Source: an uncultured Bacilli bacterium (GTDB taxonomy: Bacteria > Bacillota_I > Bacilli_A > RF39 > UBA660). Taken from it: 32,057 bases of DNA. The stretch covers positions 1 to 32,057 of the forward strand of contig CANQZN010000005.1 in assembly GCA_947628365.1 (NCBI GenBank), given 5' to 3'. The translations under genes were made by a program, and so were the position numbers. The notes beneath the pieces are model-generated. The model was not told where the DNA came from. It did no database searches and saw only the letters and a list, made by a program, of their open reading frames with translations. This document shows, piece after piece, positions 1 to 6,519 of the stretch (positions within the stretch are counted from its first letter, which is position 1; each line of letters opens with the position of its first letter).

Positions 1-813
1 ACCATTATCTTCTAAAAACTTAGCTTGGGCTCTTTGGCTTTCTGTAGCAGTTTGCTGATATTCATTTCCCCAGTGCATTGCGACAATTAACACATCAACT
101 TTATCTCTAACTGCTTCAATGTCGGCTTTAACTTTTTCTTCGTCAAATAAATTAACAATATAAGGTTCTTTAGCTATTGCACTAGCACCTAGACCATTTG
201 TTCCAACTGGTGTATATGAAAGCATTGTATAAGTAATACCATTTGCTTCCATTATTGGATAAGTATTTCTTTTTTCTTCGCTTGAAGCCATACCTGTTGC
301 TAAAATACCTGTCTTACTTTCCCACCAAGCAGCACTAATTTTAGCTCCACTTGCACCTCTATCCATAGAGTGGTTAGTAGCTAGGGATACTAAATTAAAA
401 CCAATATCTATCATGTTTTGACCAAAAGCACTTGGAGTATTAAATATAGGATAGCTACTAGGAGTACCAGTACTATCAAAAACAGTTTCTTGATTGTAAT
501 ATTTAATATCATAATCTTTTATTTTATCTTTTGTGTATGTTAACATCTCACTAAAATCATAAGTACCAGTATCTTTATTATAAGCAGCATTATATATAGG
601 ACTATGAATTAGGCCATCACCTGTCGCAATGAGAGATGCTTCATAGGTTTTGATTGGATCTTCAGGAGTAAATATATTATCAAAAGGATTTTTTGCACTA
701 TGCGTATCATTGTTTTTAAATATAAATTGAAAACCTAAAAAACCAACTAAAATTAGGGCTAAAACAAAGAAGAGAGCTAAATTTCTTTTAACTTTTTTCT
801 TTAGCTTTGCCAT
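1..813 (-). CDS. CapA-family (PGA_cap) metallophosphatase-like protein, truncated at window edge
   Basis: The first 271 residues of a membrane-anchored protein are present; the C-terminus lies beyond the window start. An uncleaved signal-anchor follows a Lys/Arg-rich N-terminus (MAKLKKKVKRN, then LALFFVLALILVGFLGF). The body carries landmarks of the CapA/poly-gamma-glutamate capsule fold: TGDGLIH near residue 59, a YNQETVF motif, LATNHSMDRG, and VAMHWGNEY near the cut end. These Asp/Asn/His residues form the calcineurin-like metal site in this family. CapA members act outside the membrane in capsule or polymer metabolism, but many homologues have no tested function. The start ATG overlaps the stop of the upstream HIT gene by one base (TAATG), with GAGGTG as ribosome site, so the two are translationally coupled. 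The family call is firm; the substrate is unknown. Confidence 0.88.
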   Translation of the reverse strand, partial: MAKLKKKVKRNLALFFVLALILVGFLGFQFIFKNNDTHSAKNPFDNIFTPEDPIKTYEASLIATGDGLIHSPIYNAAYNKDTGTYDFSEMLTYTKDKIKDYDIKYYNQETVFDSTGTPSSYPIFNTPSAFGQNMIDIGFNLVSLATNHSMDRGASGAKISAAWWESKTGILATGMASSEEKRNTYPIMEANGITYTMLSYTPVGTNGLGASAIAKEPYIVNLFDEEKVKADIEAVRDKVDVLIVAMHWGNEYQQTATESQRAQAKFLEDNG

Positions 814-1172
814 TATTTTAACACCTCATAAACTTCTTCTACATTTTTTTCAGCTCTTAAGCCATGATTAGGAAGTAAATGCATATGATAATGTTTAATT
901 TTTTGGGCATTACCATAATTAACACAAACACTTAATTCTTTCGCATTTAATCTATCCATTATATGATTAATATATTTTTTAGCAATTTTATTAATATGTA
1001 ATACTAAATCATCTGGTAAATCCATTAAAGTATCATAATGTTCTTTCGGAATTATCAAAGTATGTCCATCTACATTAGGATAAGCATCCATTATAACTAT
1101 AACTTTATCATCTTCATATAGTTTATAACTAGGAACTTCTCCTTTAATTATTTTACAAAATAAACACTCCAT
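813..1172 (-). CDS. HIT-family nucleotide hydrolase/transferase
   Basis: A 119-residue HIT protein. The histidine-triad signature HYHMHLLP lies near the C-terminus, and an N-terminal CLFCKII pair of cysteines matches the zinc-binding Cys-x-x-Cys of the Hit/HinT group. YEDDKVIVIMDAYPNVDGHTLIIPKEH is the usual nucleotide-binding first half of the fold. Family members hydrolyse AMP-lysine, AMP-NH2 or dinucleoside polyphosphates in the cytoplasm. I chose the ATG at 1172 (MECLFC) over an upstream GTG because GGTGAT precedes it at normal spacing and homologues begin close to the CxFC motif. It is transcribed leftwards and coupled to the capA-like gene by a one-base overlap. The specific substrate cannot be read from the sequence. 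Confidence 0.93.
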   Translation of the reverse strand: MECLFCKIIKGEVPSYKLYEDDKVIVIMDAYPNVDGHTLIIPKEHYDTLMDLPDDLVLHINKIAKKYINHIMDRLNAKELSVCVNYGNAQKIKHYHMHLLPNHGLRAEKNVEEVYEVLK

Positions 1173-1188
1173 TAAAATCACCACTAAT

Positions 1189-1197
1189 ATTATAGCA
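1189..1197 (-). promoter_or_regulatory. Candidate extended -10 promoter for the HIT-capA pair
   Basis: On the minus strand, TGCTATAAT is a perfect extended -10 element. No good -35 lies 16-18 bp upstream. The predicted start would leave only about 10 nt before the HIT start codon, so the ribosome site would sit at the very 5' end. Plausible but unproven. Confidence 0.35.
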
Positions 1198-1250
1198 CAT
1201 AGGCTTAAAAAAACCTAATTTCGTTTATAATTTTGTGTAAAAATGTCAAA

Positions 1251-1934
1251 TTAATATTTTAAATTCTTTAGTTTATTTTTATTAATTTCACTTATTCTAA
1301 ATGACTCTAATCCTTTTTGCATAGCTTTATTAAATGTCCATTTTTCAATATTTTCTTTATTTTGAGATAAAAATTCAAAAGTTTTATCAAAATATTTTAC
1401 TAGGGCAACAGAATAACACCAACTAATAGCCATTTTGACATAATAATAAGAACTCTTAATACTAAGTAAATAATTTAAAACCATCTCTAAATAAGTATCA
1501 TTAATATAATAATTTAAAAGAATAACAATAATAAATCTTTGATAATATTCTTGGCTTTTATTTTTGATACTCCATAAATATTTTAAAAATTTTTCTTCAT
1601 TATTTTTAATAAATTTAAGTTCACTACAAAATATATCACAGATAGCCCAATTATCTATTTTAGGTAAAAAGTGGTTAATCAAATTAATTTTTTCTTCATA
1701 AGTAGTATGACATTTACCTATAATTAATCCTTGTAATAAAACTGTTTCAAAATAATCATCACTTAAATTATTTAGAATTTCTTGATATTCATATTCTTTA
1801 AGTAAATTACTAGCTATTTTTCTTAAAATAGGAACTTTAACACCTAAAATTTCATAATTAGTGTTGCATATTTTACTTTGAAATTTTTGATAATTTAAAT
1901 TTCTATTTATTTTTAAAGTATTTACAATATCCAT
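1251..1934 (-). CDS. DNA alkylation repair protein, AlkD-like HEAT-repeat family
   Basis: A 227-residue all-helical protein matching the DNA_alkylation (AlkD/AlkC) family. Recognisable elements are ILGVKVPILRKIA (usual GVKVPxLRxIAK), DNWAICDIFCSELK (usual DNWAxxDxxxx) and the C-terminal KWTFNKAMQKGLESFRIS (family: nKaiqKxxeSxRis). AlkD excises N3- and N7-alkylated bases without base flipping, using a HEAT-repeat groove. It is somewhat divergent and Lys/Asn-rich, as expected for the base composition. The ATG at 1934 is preferred over one six codons upstream because AGAGGT precedes it; the upstream ATG has no ribosome site. It is divergent from cotE and transcribed toward HIT; the 78-base gap suggests separate transcription. 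Activity on a specific lesion is inferred only. Confidence 0.85.
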   Translation of the reverse strand: MDIVNTLKINRNLNYQKFQSKICNTNYEILGVKVPILRKIASNLLKEYEYQEILNNLSDDYFETVLLQGLIIGKCHTTYEEKINLINHFLPKIDNWAICDIFCSELKFIKNNEEKFLKYLWSIKNKSQEYYQRFIIVILLNYYINDTYLEMVLNYLLSIKSSYYYVKMAISWCYSVALVKYFDKTFEFLSQNKENIEKWTFNKAMQKGLESFRISEINKNKLKNLKY

Positions 1935-1966
1935 AATAACCTCTAATCCCATTATAATATAAGTGT

Positions 1967-1984
1967 ATTTATTTTAAAATAAAT
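1967..1984. repeat. 18-bp perfect AT-only palindrome in the alkD-cotE divergent gap
   Basis: ATTTATTTT followed by its exact reverse complement AAAATAAAT, between the two divergent start codons. It could be an operator or chance in AT-rich DNA; no known regulator motif is recognised. Confidence 0.5.
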
Positions 1985-2012
1985 AATTGTGTACTCATTT
2001 TGCCCAAATTAG

Positions 2013-2021
2013 CATAGATTA
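2013..2021 (+). promoter_or_regulatory. Candidate sporulation sigma (E/K) -10 element for cotE
   Basis: CATAGATTA fits the sigma-K -10 pattern CATAnnnTA and resembles the sigma-E CATACAnT. An AC dinucleotide 18 bases upstream (1993-1994) could be the minimal sigma-K -35. In Bacillus subtilis cotE is read from sigma-E and sigma-K promoters, so the call fits context. The very short predicted leader, starting at the ribosome site, counts against it. Confidence 0.3.
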
Positions 2022-2039
2022 AATTAGGGAGTGATAAAT

Positions 2040-2585
2040 TTGTCTAATTTTAGAGAAATTGTAACCAAAGCGGTTATTGGAAAAGCCAAAAAGACAAGTG
2101 GTAATAAATTTTCAATGGAAACAGAAGAAAAACCAGATACAGTATTAGGTTGTTGGGTAATAAATAACACATTTAATGGTACTAATAATAATGGTAGTGT
2201 TCAAATTAATGGATCATTTGATGTTAATGTTTGGTATTCTTATGATAATGATACTAAAACAGCAGTTAGTACTCAAAGATTTAATTATTCTGATAAAATG
2301 AATGTACCTTTAAAAAATGATACAGTTTTAGATAATAATTCAGAAATTATAGTTCGTAGTTTAAAACAACCAACAGTTACGGATGTTAATTTACAAAATG
2401 GTGTAGTTAATTTAAATATCGAAAAAGAATTAGGAGTAGAAATTGTTGGCAATACTAAAGTTAAAATAATGGTTGAAGATGATGAAGAAGATTATGAAGA
2501 ATTAATTGATGATGAATTAAATCAAGAAATAGATAATGTTAATGAAAATTATTTAGAAACAGAAGAAGTTAAAGAAGAAAAATAG
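2040..2585 (+). CDS. cotE: Outer spore coat morphogenetic protein CotE
   Basis: The product is 181 residues from the TTG at 2040, the same length as Bacillus subtilis CotE. Family hallmarks are clear: REIVTKAVIGKAKK at the N-terminus, then LGCWVINN, then FDVNVWYSYDNDTKT, a beta-rich middle and a strongly acidic tail from about residue 145 (EDDEEDYEELIDDELNQEI). CotE forms a ring around the forespore and recruits most outer-coat proteins. I chose TTG over the GTG three codons upstream because AGGGAGTG overlaps the GTG but lies correctly spaced for the TTG, giving MSNFREI as in Bacillus. The product is mother-cell specific in known spore formers. Presence of CotE is a strong marker of Bacilli sporulation, and sigK lies 5 kb away. 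Confidence 0.95.
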   Translation: MSNFREIVTKAVIGKAKKTSGNKFSMETEEKPDTVLGCWVINNTFNGTNNNGSVQINGSFDVNVWYSYDNDTKTAVSTQRFNYSDKMNVPLKNDTVLDNNSEIIVRSLKQPTVTDVNLQNGVVNLNIEKELGVEIVGNTKVKIMVEDDEEDYEELIDDELNQEIDNVNENYLETEEVKEEK

Positions 2586-2604
2586 TCAACATTTTTTTGT
2601 TGAC
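2585..2604 (+). other. Small inverted repeat after cotE
   Basis: GTCAACA and TGTTGAC flank a six-T loop directly after the cotE stop. The T-run is in the loop rather than after the stem, so it is a poor terminator. The right arm supplies the TTGACA -35 box of the rpsP promoter. Confidence 0.5.
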
Positions 2605-2629
2605 ATGTAACTTATGGTAATGATATACT
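2600..2629 (+). promoter_or_regulatory. rpsP-khpA sigma-A promoter
   Basis: A perfect -35 TTGACA (2600-2605), an 18-bp spacer and -10 TATACT (2624-2629) with an upstream TG making an extended -10. The predicted start is near 2636, giving a 20-nt leader with AAGGAGG before rpsP. Confidence 0.75.
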
Positions 2630-2656
2630 AGTTGTAGTTGAAAAGGAGGCATTATA

Positions 2657-2932
2657 ATGGCAGTAAAATTAAGATTAAAAAGAATGGGCGCTAAACAAAA
2701 ACCATTTTATCGTATTGTCGCAGCTGACTCTCGTTTTCCAAGAGATGGTCGTTTCATAGAAGTTGTAGGAACTTATGATCCTATTAAAGGTGCTGACAAA
2801 GTTACAATTGATGAAGAAAAAACAATCGCATGGTTAAATAAAGGTGCTCAACCTACAGATACTGTAAAAAATATTTTATCTAATGCAGGTATAATTAAAA
2901 AATTTAATGATGCAAAAAATAAAAAGAATTAG
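2657..2932 (+). CDS. rpsP: 30S ribosomal protein S16
   Basis: The 91-residue product begins [26 protein letters not shown] (quoted here in parts: [18 protein letters not shown]), the canonical S16 N-terminus, followed by [14 protein letters not shown] and [17 protein letters not shown]16 binds 16S rRNA in the 5' domain and is needed for 30S assembly. Length is normal for the family. A strong AAGGAGG sits seven bases before the ATG. It is followed nine bases later by khpA; this rpsP-KH protein pairing is conserved in Bacillota (upstream of rimM-trmD in many genomes). Here rimM and trmD do not follow; a terminator ends the operon after khpA. Confidence 0.98.
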   Translation: MAVKLRLKRMGAKQKPFYRIVAADSRFPRDGRFIEVVGTYDPIKGADKVTIDEEKTIAWLNKGAQPTDTVKNILSNAGIIKKFNDAKNKKN

Positions 2933-2940
2933 GAGTTTTT

Positions 2941-3186
2941 ATGAACGTAGTAGAATTTGCTGAATATTTAGTAAAAAGTATAGTATTAGAACCGGATTTA
3001 GTAAAAGTATCCGAATTTACAGCAGATGAAGATATTACTATCTTAGAAATACTTGTTCCTGAATCAGAAATGGGTAGAGTAATTGGTAAAGGCGGTAAAA
3101 TGAGCCAATCAATTAGAACTTTAATCCAAGCTTTTGCAGCAGTAAACAAAATGTCAAAAGTAAAAATTAATATTGATTCATTTTAA
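2941..3186 (+). CDS. khpA: KhpA, small KH-domain RNA-binding protein
   Basis: An 81-residue single type-II KH-domain protein (YlqC family). The RNA-binding GxxG loop appears as GRVIGKGGKMSQSIRTLI in the middle, followed by the C-terminal strand KVKINIDSF. KhpA pairs with KhpB (Jag/EloR) in Gram-positive bacteria and binds many transcripts, affecting cell elongation and division. Full length; TAGGAGTTTT provides the ribosome site. It lies nine bases after rpsP, in the classic rpsP-khpA arrangement, and ends at a strong intrinsic terminator. Confidence 0.95.
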   Translation: MNVVEFAEYLVKSIVLEPDLVKVSEFTADEDITILEILVPESEMGRVIGKGGKMSQSIRTLIQAFAAVNKMSKVKINIDSF

Positions 3187-3210
3187 GAAATAGTCTCTAT
3201 TTCTTTTTTT
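3187..3210 (+). terminator. Intrinsic terminator of rpsP-khpA
   Basis: A perfect 7-bp stem GAAATAG/CTATTTC with a 3-base loop, followed directly by seven T residues. Confidence 0.92.
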
Positions 3211-3220
3211 GCGGAAAAAA

Positions 3221-3313
3221 TTGTTGGAAGTTAACAACATTTTTCTTTTTGAGCCTTGACACCGGGGGGGGGGTAATATATAATTATCTTATAAAATAAA
3301 GGAATGATATTTT
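3221..3313 (+). repeat. Surface-gene upstream cassette, copy 1
   Basis: About 93 bp shared with 29168-29257 and 31418-31508. Order: hairpin TGTTG/CAACA with T-run, TTGACA, CC plus G tract, TATAAT, ribosome site, then the shared first codons of the gene. Copy 1 differs from the others between the hairpin and TTGACA (CTTTTTGAGCC instead of GATAACAAC). Confidence 0.9.
3256..3284 (+). promoter_or_regulatory. Poly-G spacer promoter, G10, predicted ON
   Basis: TTGACA (3256-3261), CC, ten G residues (3264-3273), TAATA, then TATAAT (3279-3284). The spacer is exactly 17 bp, the sigma-A optimum, with perfect hexamers. Each slip of the G tract changes the spacing by one base. Confidence 0.85.
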
Positions 3314-4621
3314 ATGAGAATAATTAACAAGAAATATTTATTAATAATAATTTTGGTAGGAGTAATAATAACCGGTATCATAATATTTAAACCAAAAGAA
3401 AATATTAAACTTGATAATGTAATATCAAAACAAAAAGTAAATAATAAAACATTTGCTATGTATACTGAAACAGATAATGGATATGAAGAATATAAAGATA
3501 ATAAATTTCCAGAAGGATATGTCTTAAATACAAATGAAAGTAAATGTATAGATAATAATGGAAAAGAAGTAGATAATATATTAAGTTTTAATAATGGAGA
3601 AGTGACTATAACAAGTGGAAAAACAACTTATTGTTATTTATATTTTGATAAGAGTTTAGGACTTGAAATAAAAGAAAAAGAACCCAAAGGGTTAAGTTTA
3701 GATAAAGAACGAGGAGCAATGTATCGATTTCAAGGTCAAGCGAGAGATGCAGAAGGAAATGAACTAGTAGATAATTATATATGTTTTGGAACAAGTGACA
3801 AAGATACATGTGTAAAAGATACAGATCATTATATGTATAGAATAATAGGAATAGAAACATCTACAGGAAGAGTAAAAGTAATAAAAAAAGAGGCATTAAA
3901 TAACACAGTAAATTGGTGGGATGATTATGATCATGATAAAACATTCCCAGAAAGTAAAATATATGAAGCAATAAGTGGAGATAAATTTTTAACCAATAAA
4001 GACTATATTCCACTAGGTTGGGAAGAAAAAATATCAACTAATACATGGATGTATGGAGATATGTTGAGCAACGATGTATTAGGAGCACGACAAACAGGAG
4101 AGGGTTTATATCAAACGGAAACCGGAAAGAAAGCAACAAAATGGTATAATTACGCAACGAAAGAAACGCCAGGTGCAATACAAGCAACAGTAGGATATGA
4201 GTCCTCACCATATAAAGGACAAACAGTATATTATACAGACGGAAAAGGAAAATGGACAAAGTCATTTGATTCAAAGGTAAGTTTAATGTATCTACACGAT
4301 TATCATTATTCAGTAAGTGATACAGCAAATTGTCAAATTACTGCAGGACAATATGCGGAGTGTAAAACAGGCTGGATGCATTTAAGTAATAATGATTCAG
4401 GTCTTACTGGTGAAGGTGTTCATGAATGGTCGATGTCACGGTATGGTTGGGATACTTTTTATGGCTTTTTTCATGGTCTTGGAATAAGTATCTATGGTTA
4501 TACTAGTAACGGTATCTTGATGAGCTATTTTTCTATTCGCCCTGTATTTTATATAAACGCCTCAGAAAAATTATTAAGTGGAACCGGAACGATAACAGAT
4601 CCTTTTATGATAAAAGAATAA
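3314..4621 (+). CDS. Surface-anchored protein, poly-G family, copy 1
   Basis: The 435-residue product starts with a short basic stretch and a hydrophobic signal-anchor (MRIINKKYLLIIILVGVIITGIIIF), so it is probably tethered with its bulk outside; no lipobox cysteine is seen. Residues 30-115 form a module shared with copies 2 and 3, ending in CIDNNG and TTYCYLYFD. The rest is shared with copy 2 only: MYRFQGQ, DTDHYMYRIIGIE, GRVKVIKKEAL, SLMYLHDYHYSVSD, GWMHLS and the ending SIRPVFYINASEKLLSGTGT. The end resembles domains of the C-type-lectin/FGE-like fold that close with a (V/I)RPV motif. Codon choice shifts from A-ending to T- and C-ending codons in the last 60 codons. The specific function is unknown; surface adhesion or antigenicity is inferred. 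Expression is probably phase-variable (see the promoter). Confidence 0.85.
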   Translation: MRIINKKYLLIIILVGVIITGIIIFKPKENIKLDNVISKQKVNNKTFAMYTETDNGYEEYKDNKFPEGYVLNTNESKCIDNNGKEVDNILSFNNGEVTITSGKTTYCYLYFDKSLGLEIKEKEPKGLSLDKERGAMYRFQGQARDAEGNELVDNYICFGTSDKDTCVKDTDHYMYRIIGIETSTGRVKVIKKEALNNTVNWWDDYDHDKTFPESKIYEAISGDKFLTNKDYIPLGWEEKISTNTWMYGDMLSNDVLGARQTGEGLYQTETGKKATKWYNYATKETPGAIQATVGYESSPYKGQTVYYTDGKGKWTKSFDSKVSLMYLHDYHYSVSDTANCQITAGQYAECKTGWMHLSNNDSGLTGEGVHEWSMSRYGWDTFYGFFHGLGISIYGYTSNGILMSYFSIRPVFYINASEKLLSGTGTITDPFMIKE

Positions 4622-4648
4622 AAATTGGTAAGAAATTATCAATTTTTT
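4621..4648 (+). terminator. Terminator after surface protein copy 1
   Basis: AATTGGTAA/TTATCAATT, a 9-bp stem with one G-T pair and a GAAA loop, followed by T residues. It begins at the stop codon. Confidence 0.8.
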
Positions 4649-4723
4649 AATGTACATGACAAAAAGTGACAAAATAATAATAAATTGTAAAGTAGAATAC
4701 AGCCTCATGAAGGAGATAATTGC

Positions 4724-5560
4724 ATGACAAAAGAAAAAGTATTACTAAAAGATAAGGTAGCAAAAAAATTATTTACAAGTGGAACTGAGGCATCAAAAGA
4801 ATATGTCTTAAGTATAATAAGTGAGGTTATAAAAATACCAAAGAAAAAACTAAAAGAAGATTTTGAGTTAATATATCCACAAATAAATACGAATAAAAAT
4901 TATATTGAAAGTGAAGTAGATATCGCATATGAAAATAAAGATAACTATTTTTCTATAGAAATAAATTATAATAAATATAAGGAAGTAACCAATAAGAATT
5001 TTAGTTATATGTGCCAATTATATTTAAGACAAATAAAACATAAAAAAGATTATAGTAATATAAAACAAATATGGCAAATAAATGTCAATAATTATGATTA
5101 TTATGAAGAAAATAGATTTGTATATGTAAGTGAAATGATGGATACGAAAAGTCATAAATCAAGAAATATAGGGATGCATGTAGTAGATATCAATCTAGAC
5201 TACCTAGAAGAAAAAGAGTATAATGAAATAGAGAAGGGGGATATACTAGAGAAGTTATTATATATATTTGTATGTGATAATGAAGAAGAGTTAGATAGTA
5301 TATATAAAGGGGATAAATTAATGGAAGAGATAAGAAAAGAAGTAAAGAGATTTGATCAACCTGGAGATGAGGTATTATATTACGATAAAGAGGCCTTAGA
5401 CAGAAGAGCAATGATTTGGGAAACCAAAATGAGAGATGCTAGGAGAATGTTTGAAAAAGGCTATCCTTTGGAAGAAGTAATGGATATAACCAATTTAGAT
5501 GAAGACGAACTTTTAGAATTAAAAGAAAAAGTTGAAAAAGAAAAGAATAAAGGAGAATAA
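4724..5560 (+). CDS. Rpn/PD-(D/E)XK nuclease-family transposase-like protein
   Basis: A 278-residue protein resembling the PDDEXK_2 / recombination-promoting nuclease (Rpn) group. The start KLFTSGTEASKEYVLSIISEVI is the usual FK-x-x-x-G...L..LI..I pattern. ESEVDIAYENKDNYFSIEINYN corresponds to the catalytic D-x(n)-ExQ core, but here the third position reads E-I-N rather than E-x-Q/K. The C-terminal third is helical and charged, with RRAMIWETKMRDARRMFEKGYPLEEVMDITNL, a common Rpn tail. Rpn proteins are DNA endonucleases linked to horizontally moved DNA, but they often act as stand-alone genes. The start is supported by GAAGGAGAT. No terminal repeats were found, so it is not called a mobile element. 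Gene 5565 starts five bases after it. Confidence 0.75.
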   Translation: MTKEKVLLKDKVAKKLFTSGTEASKEYVLSIISEVIKIPKKKLKEDFELIYPQINTNKNYIESEVDIAYENKDNYFSIEINYNKYKEVTNKNFSYMCQLYLRQIKHKKDYSNIKQIWQINVNNYDYYEENRFVYVSEMMDTKSHKSRNIGMHVVDINLDYLEEKEYNEIEKGDILEKLLYIFVCDNEEELDSIYKGDKLMEEIRKEVKRFDQPGDEVLYYDKEALDRRAMIWETKMRDARRMFEKGYPLEEVMDITNLDEDELLELKEKVEKEKNKGE

Positions 5561-5564
5561 CTTA

Positions 5565-6374
5565 ATGAAAAAAAGTAATAAAGATCAAGAGAGTATTAAT
5601 AAAAAAATATCATTAGTATTAACAGGTATAATTATTTTCTTGCTTGGTATTATTTTAGGCTTGTTAATAAGAGGAAAAACAATTGAAAAATTGAAAAATA
5701 AAGAAGAAGAGAATAATGAAAAAGTAGTTAACATATATGATATAGAGCCAATAGTTAAAGATTATATGACTGTCAAAAATCGTAAAGTTTACTTATATAA
5801 TACCAATGAAGTTATATTAAAAAATGAAGGAGAAAATATAACTTTTAAAGAATATATTAATAAATATCAAGATTTAGATAAAGTAATGGATAATTTAAAA
5901 GATTCTTTAAATGTTGTTAATGCTTTAGAAGATGGTGGTACTACTATTTATGAAACAAAAGATAATAATAAAGTTTTTGATAAAAAATTAACTATCATTA
6001 AATGTCAAACTACTGATGGTAATAAAGACTTATATATTGGTGAATATATGAATACTTTAACGGCTTTTGAAAATGGAGCATGTGGTAAAAATTATTTTAA
6101 TGACAAAGAATTTTCAAGAGTATATACCATAAAAAATATTAAAGAAGTTAAAGTAGATAGTGAAAATAATAAGTATTATTTAGAAATAACGGTTGATGAT
6201 GGTAATAAAAGTACAACTATTAATCGTGTTATGAATAAAGAAAGTAGAGATATTTTAAAAGAAAATAAAAAATATGCTTTTTACTTTACAAATAAATATG
6301 GTGAATTATTAAAAGAAGATATGGAAGAAATATTTAATAAGGCAACTCTTACTGGTGTTGCTCCAAGTGAATAA
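5565..6374 (+). CDS. Membrane-anchored protein of unknown function
   Basis: A 269-residue protein not recognised. A basic, polar N-terminus (about 15 residues) precedes one hydrophobic segment (ISLVLTGIIIFLLGIILGLLI), then a coiled, Lys/Glu-rich stretch (KTIEKLKNKEEENNEKV) and an extracytoplasmic domain of about 200 residues with two cysteines (IKCQTTDG, NGACGKNYF) that could form a disulphide. The end TLTGVAPSE is unusual. The ATG at 5565 was chosen over an earlier in-frame ATG because AAAGGAGA lies eight bases upstream and it clears the rpn stop at 5560. It is probably co-transcribed with the Rpn gene, though no functional link is evident. Confidence 0.7.
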   Translation: MKKSNKDQESINKKISLVLTGIIIFLLGIILGLLIRGKTIEKLKNKEEENNEKVVNIYDIEPIVKDYMTVKNRKVYLYNTNEVILKNEGENITFKEYINKYQDLDKVMDNLKDSLNVVNALEDGGTTIYETKDNNKVFDKKLTIIKCQTTDGNKDLYIGEYMNTLTAFENGACGKNYFNDKEFSRVYTIKNIKEVKVDSENNKYYLEITVDDGNKSTTINRVMNKESRDILKENKKYAFYFTNKYGELLKEDMEEIFNKATLTGVAPSE

Positions 6375-6401
6375 CTATATTTTTGTGAAAAATTAATGAA
6401 A

Positions 6402-6428
6402 TTAGCACTCGGGACTTGCAATTGCTAA
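6402..6428 (+). promoter_or_regulatory. CIRCE operator (HrcA site), right arm degenerate
   Basis: The left arm TTAGCACTC is perfect, followed by a 9-base spacer and AATTGCTAA, which matches seven of nine bases of the consensus right arm GAGTGCTAA. It overlaps the -35 box of the hsp20 promoter, as expected for a repressor site. Confidence 0.85.
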
Positions 6429-6443
6429 AAATAGTGCTATAAT
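6416..6443 (+). promoter_or_regulatory. hsp20 promoter
   Basis: TTGCAA (6416-6421), 16-bp spacer, TATAAT (6438-6443) with upstream TG (extended -10). It overlaps CIRCE. The leader of about 70 nt contains a GTAAAG/CTTTAC hairpin (6451-6477). Confidence 0.75.
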
Positions 6444-6519
6444 TATAGTTGTAAAGGGAATATAAAACAAACTTTACGGGTATTATAATTGTATATTGAT
6501 AAGAAAGGAAATGATTAAT

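Noticed and set aside
139-145. A third Spo0A-like box (TGACGAA on the minus strand)
   Set aside because: It lies inside the CapA-like coding sequence with no promoter nearby; probably chance.
3264-3273. G10 tract as sequencing or assembly artefact
   Set aside because: Shorter tracts of 6 and 7 G occur in the same position in two other copies, with intact promoter boxes, so the tract is real. Its exact length in each copy should be treated as provisional.
3606-3860. Minus-strand ORFs within the surface-protein genes (also 4038-4328, 29718-29939, 30084-30350, 31774-31995)
   Set aside because: These are Leu/Tyr/His-rich mirror frames that recur at the same place in each paralogue, as expected of antisense shadows of AT-rich coding DNA.
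4724-5560. Insertion sequence around the Rpn gene
   Set aside because: No terminal inverted repeats or target-site duplications were seen. The flanks are the terminator of copy 1 and a downstream gene five bases away.
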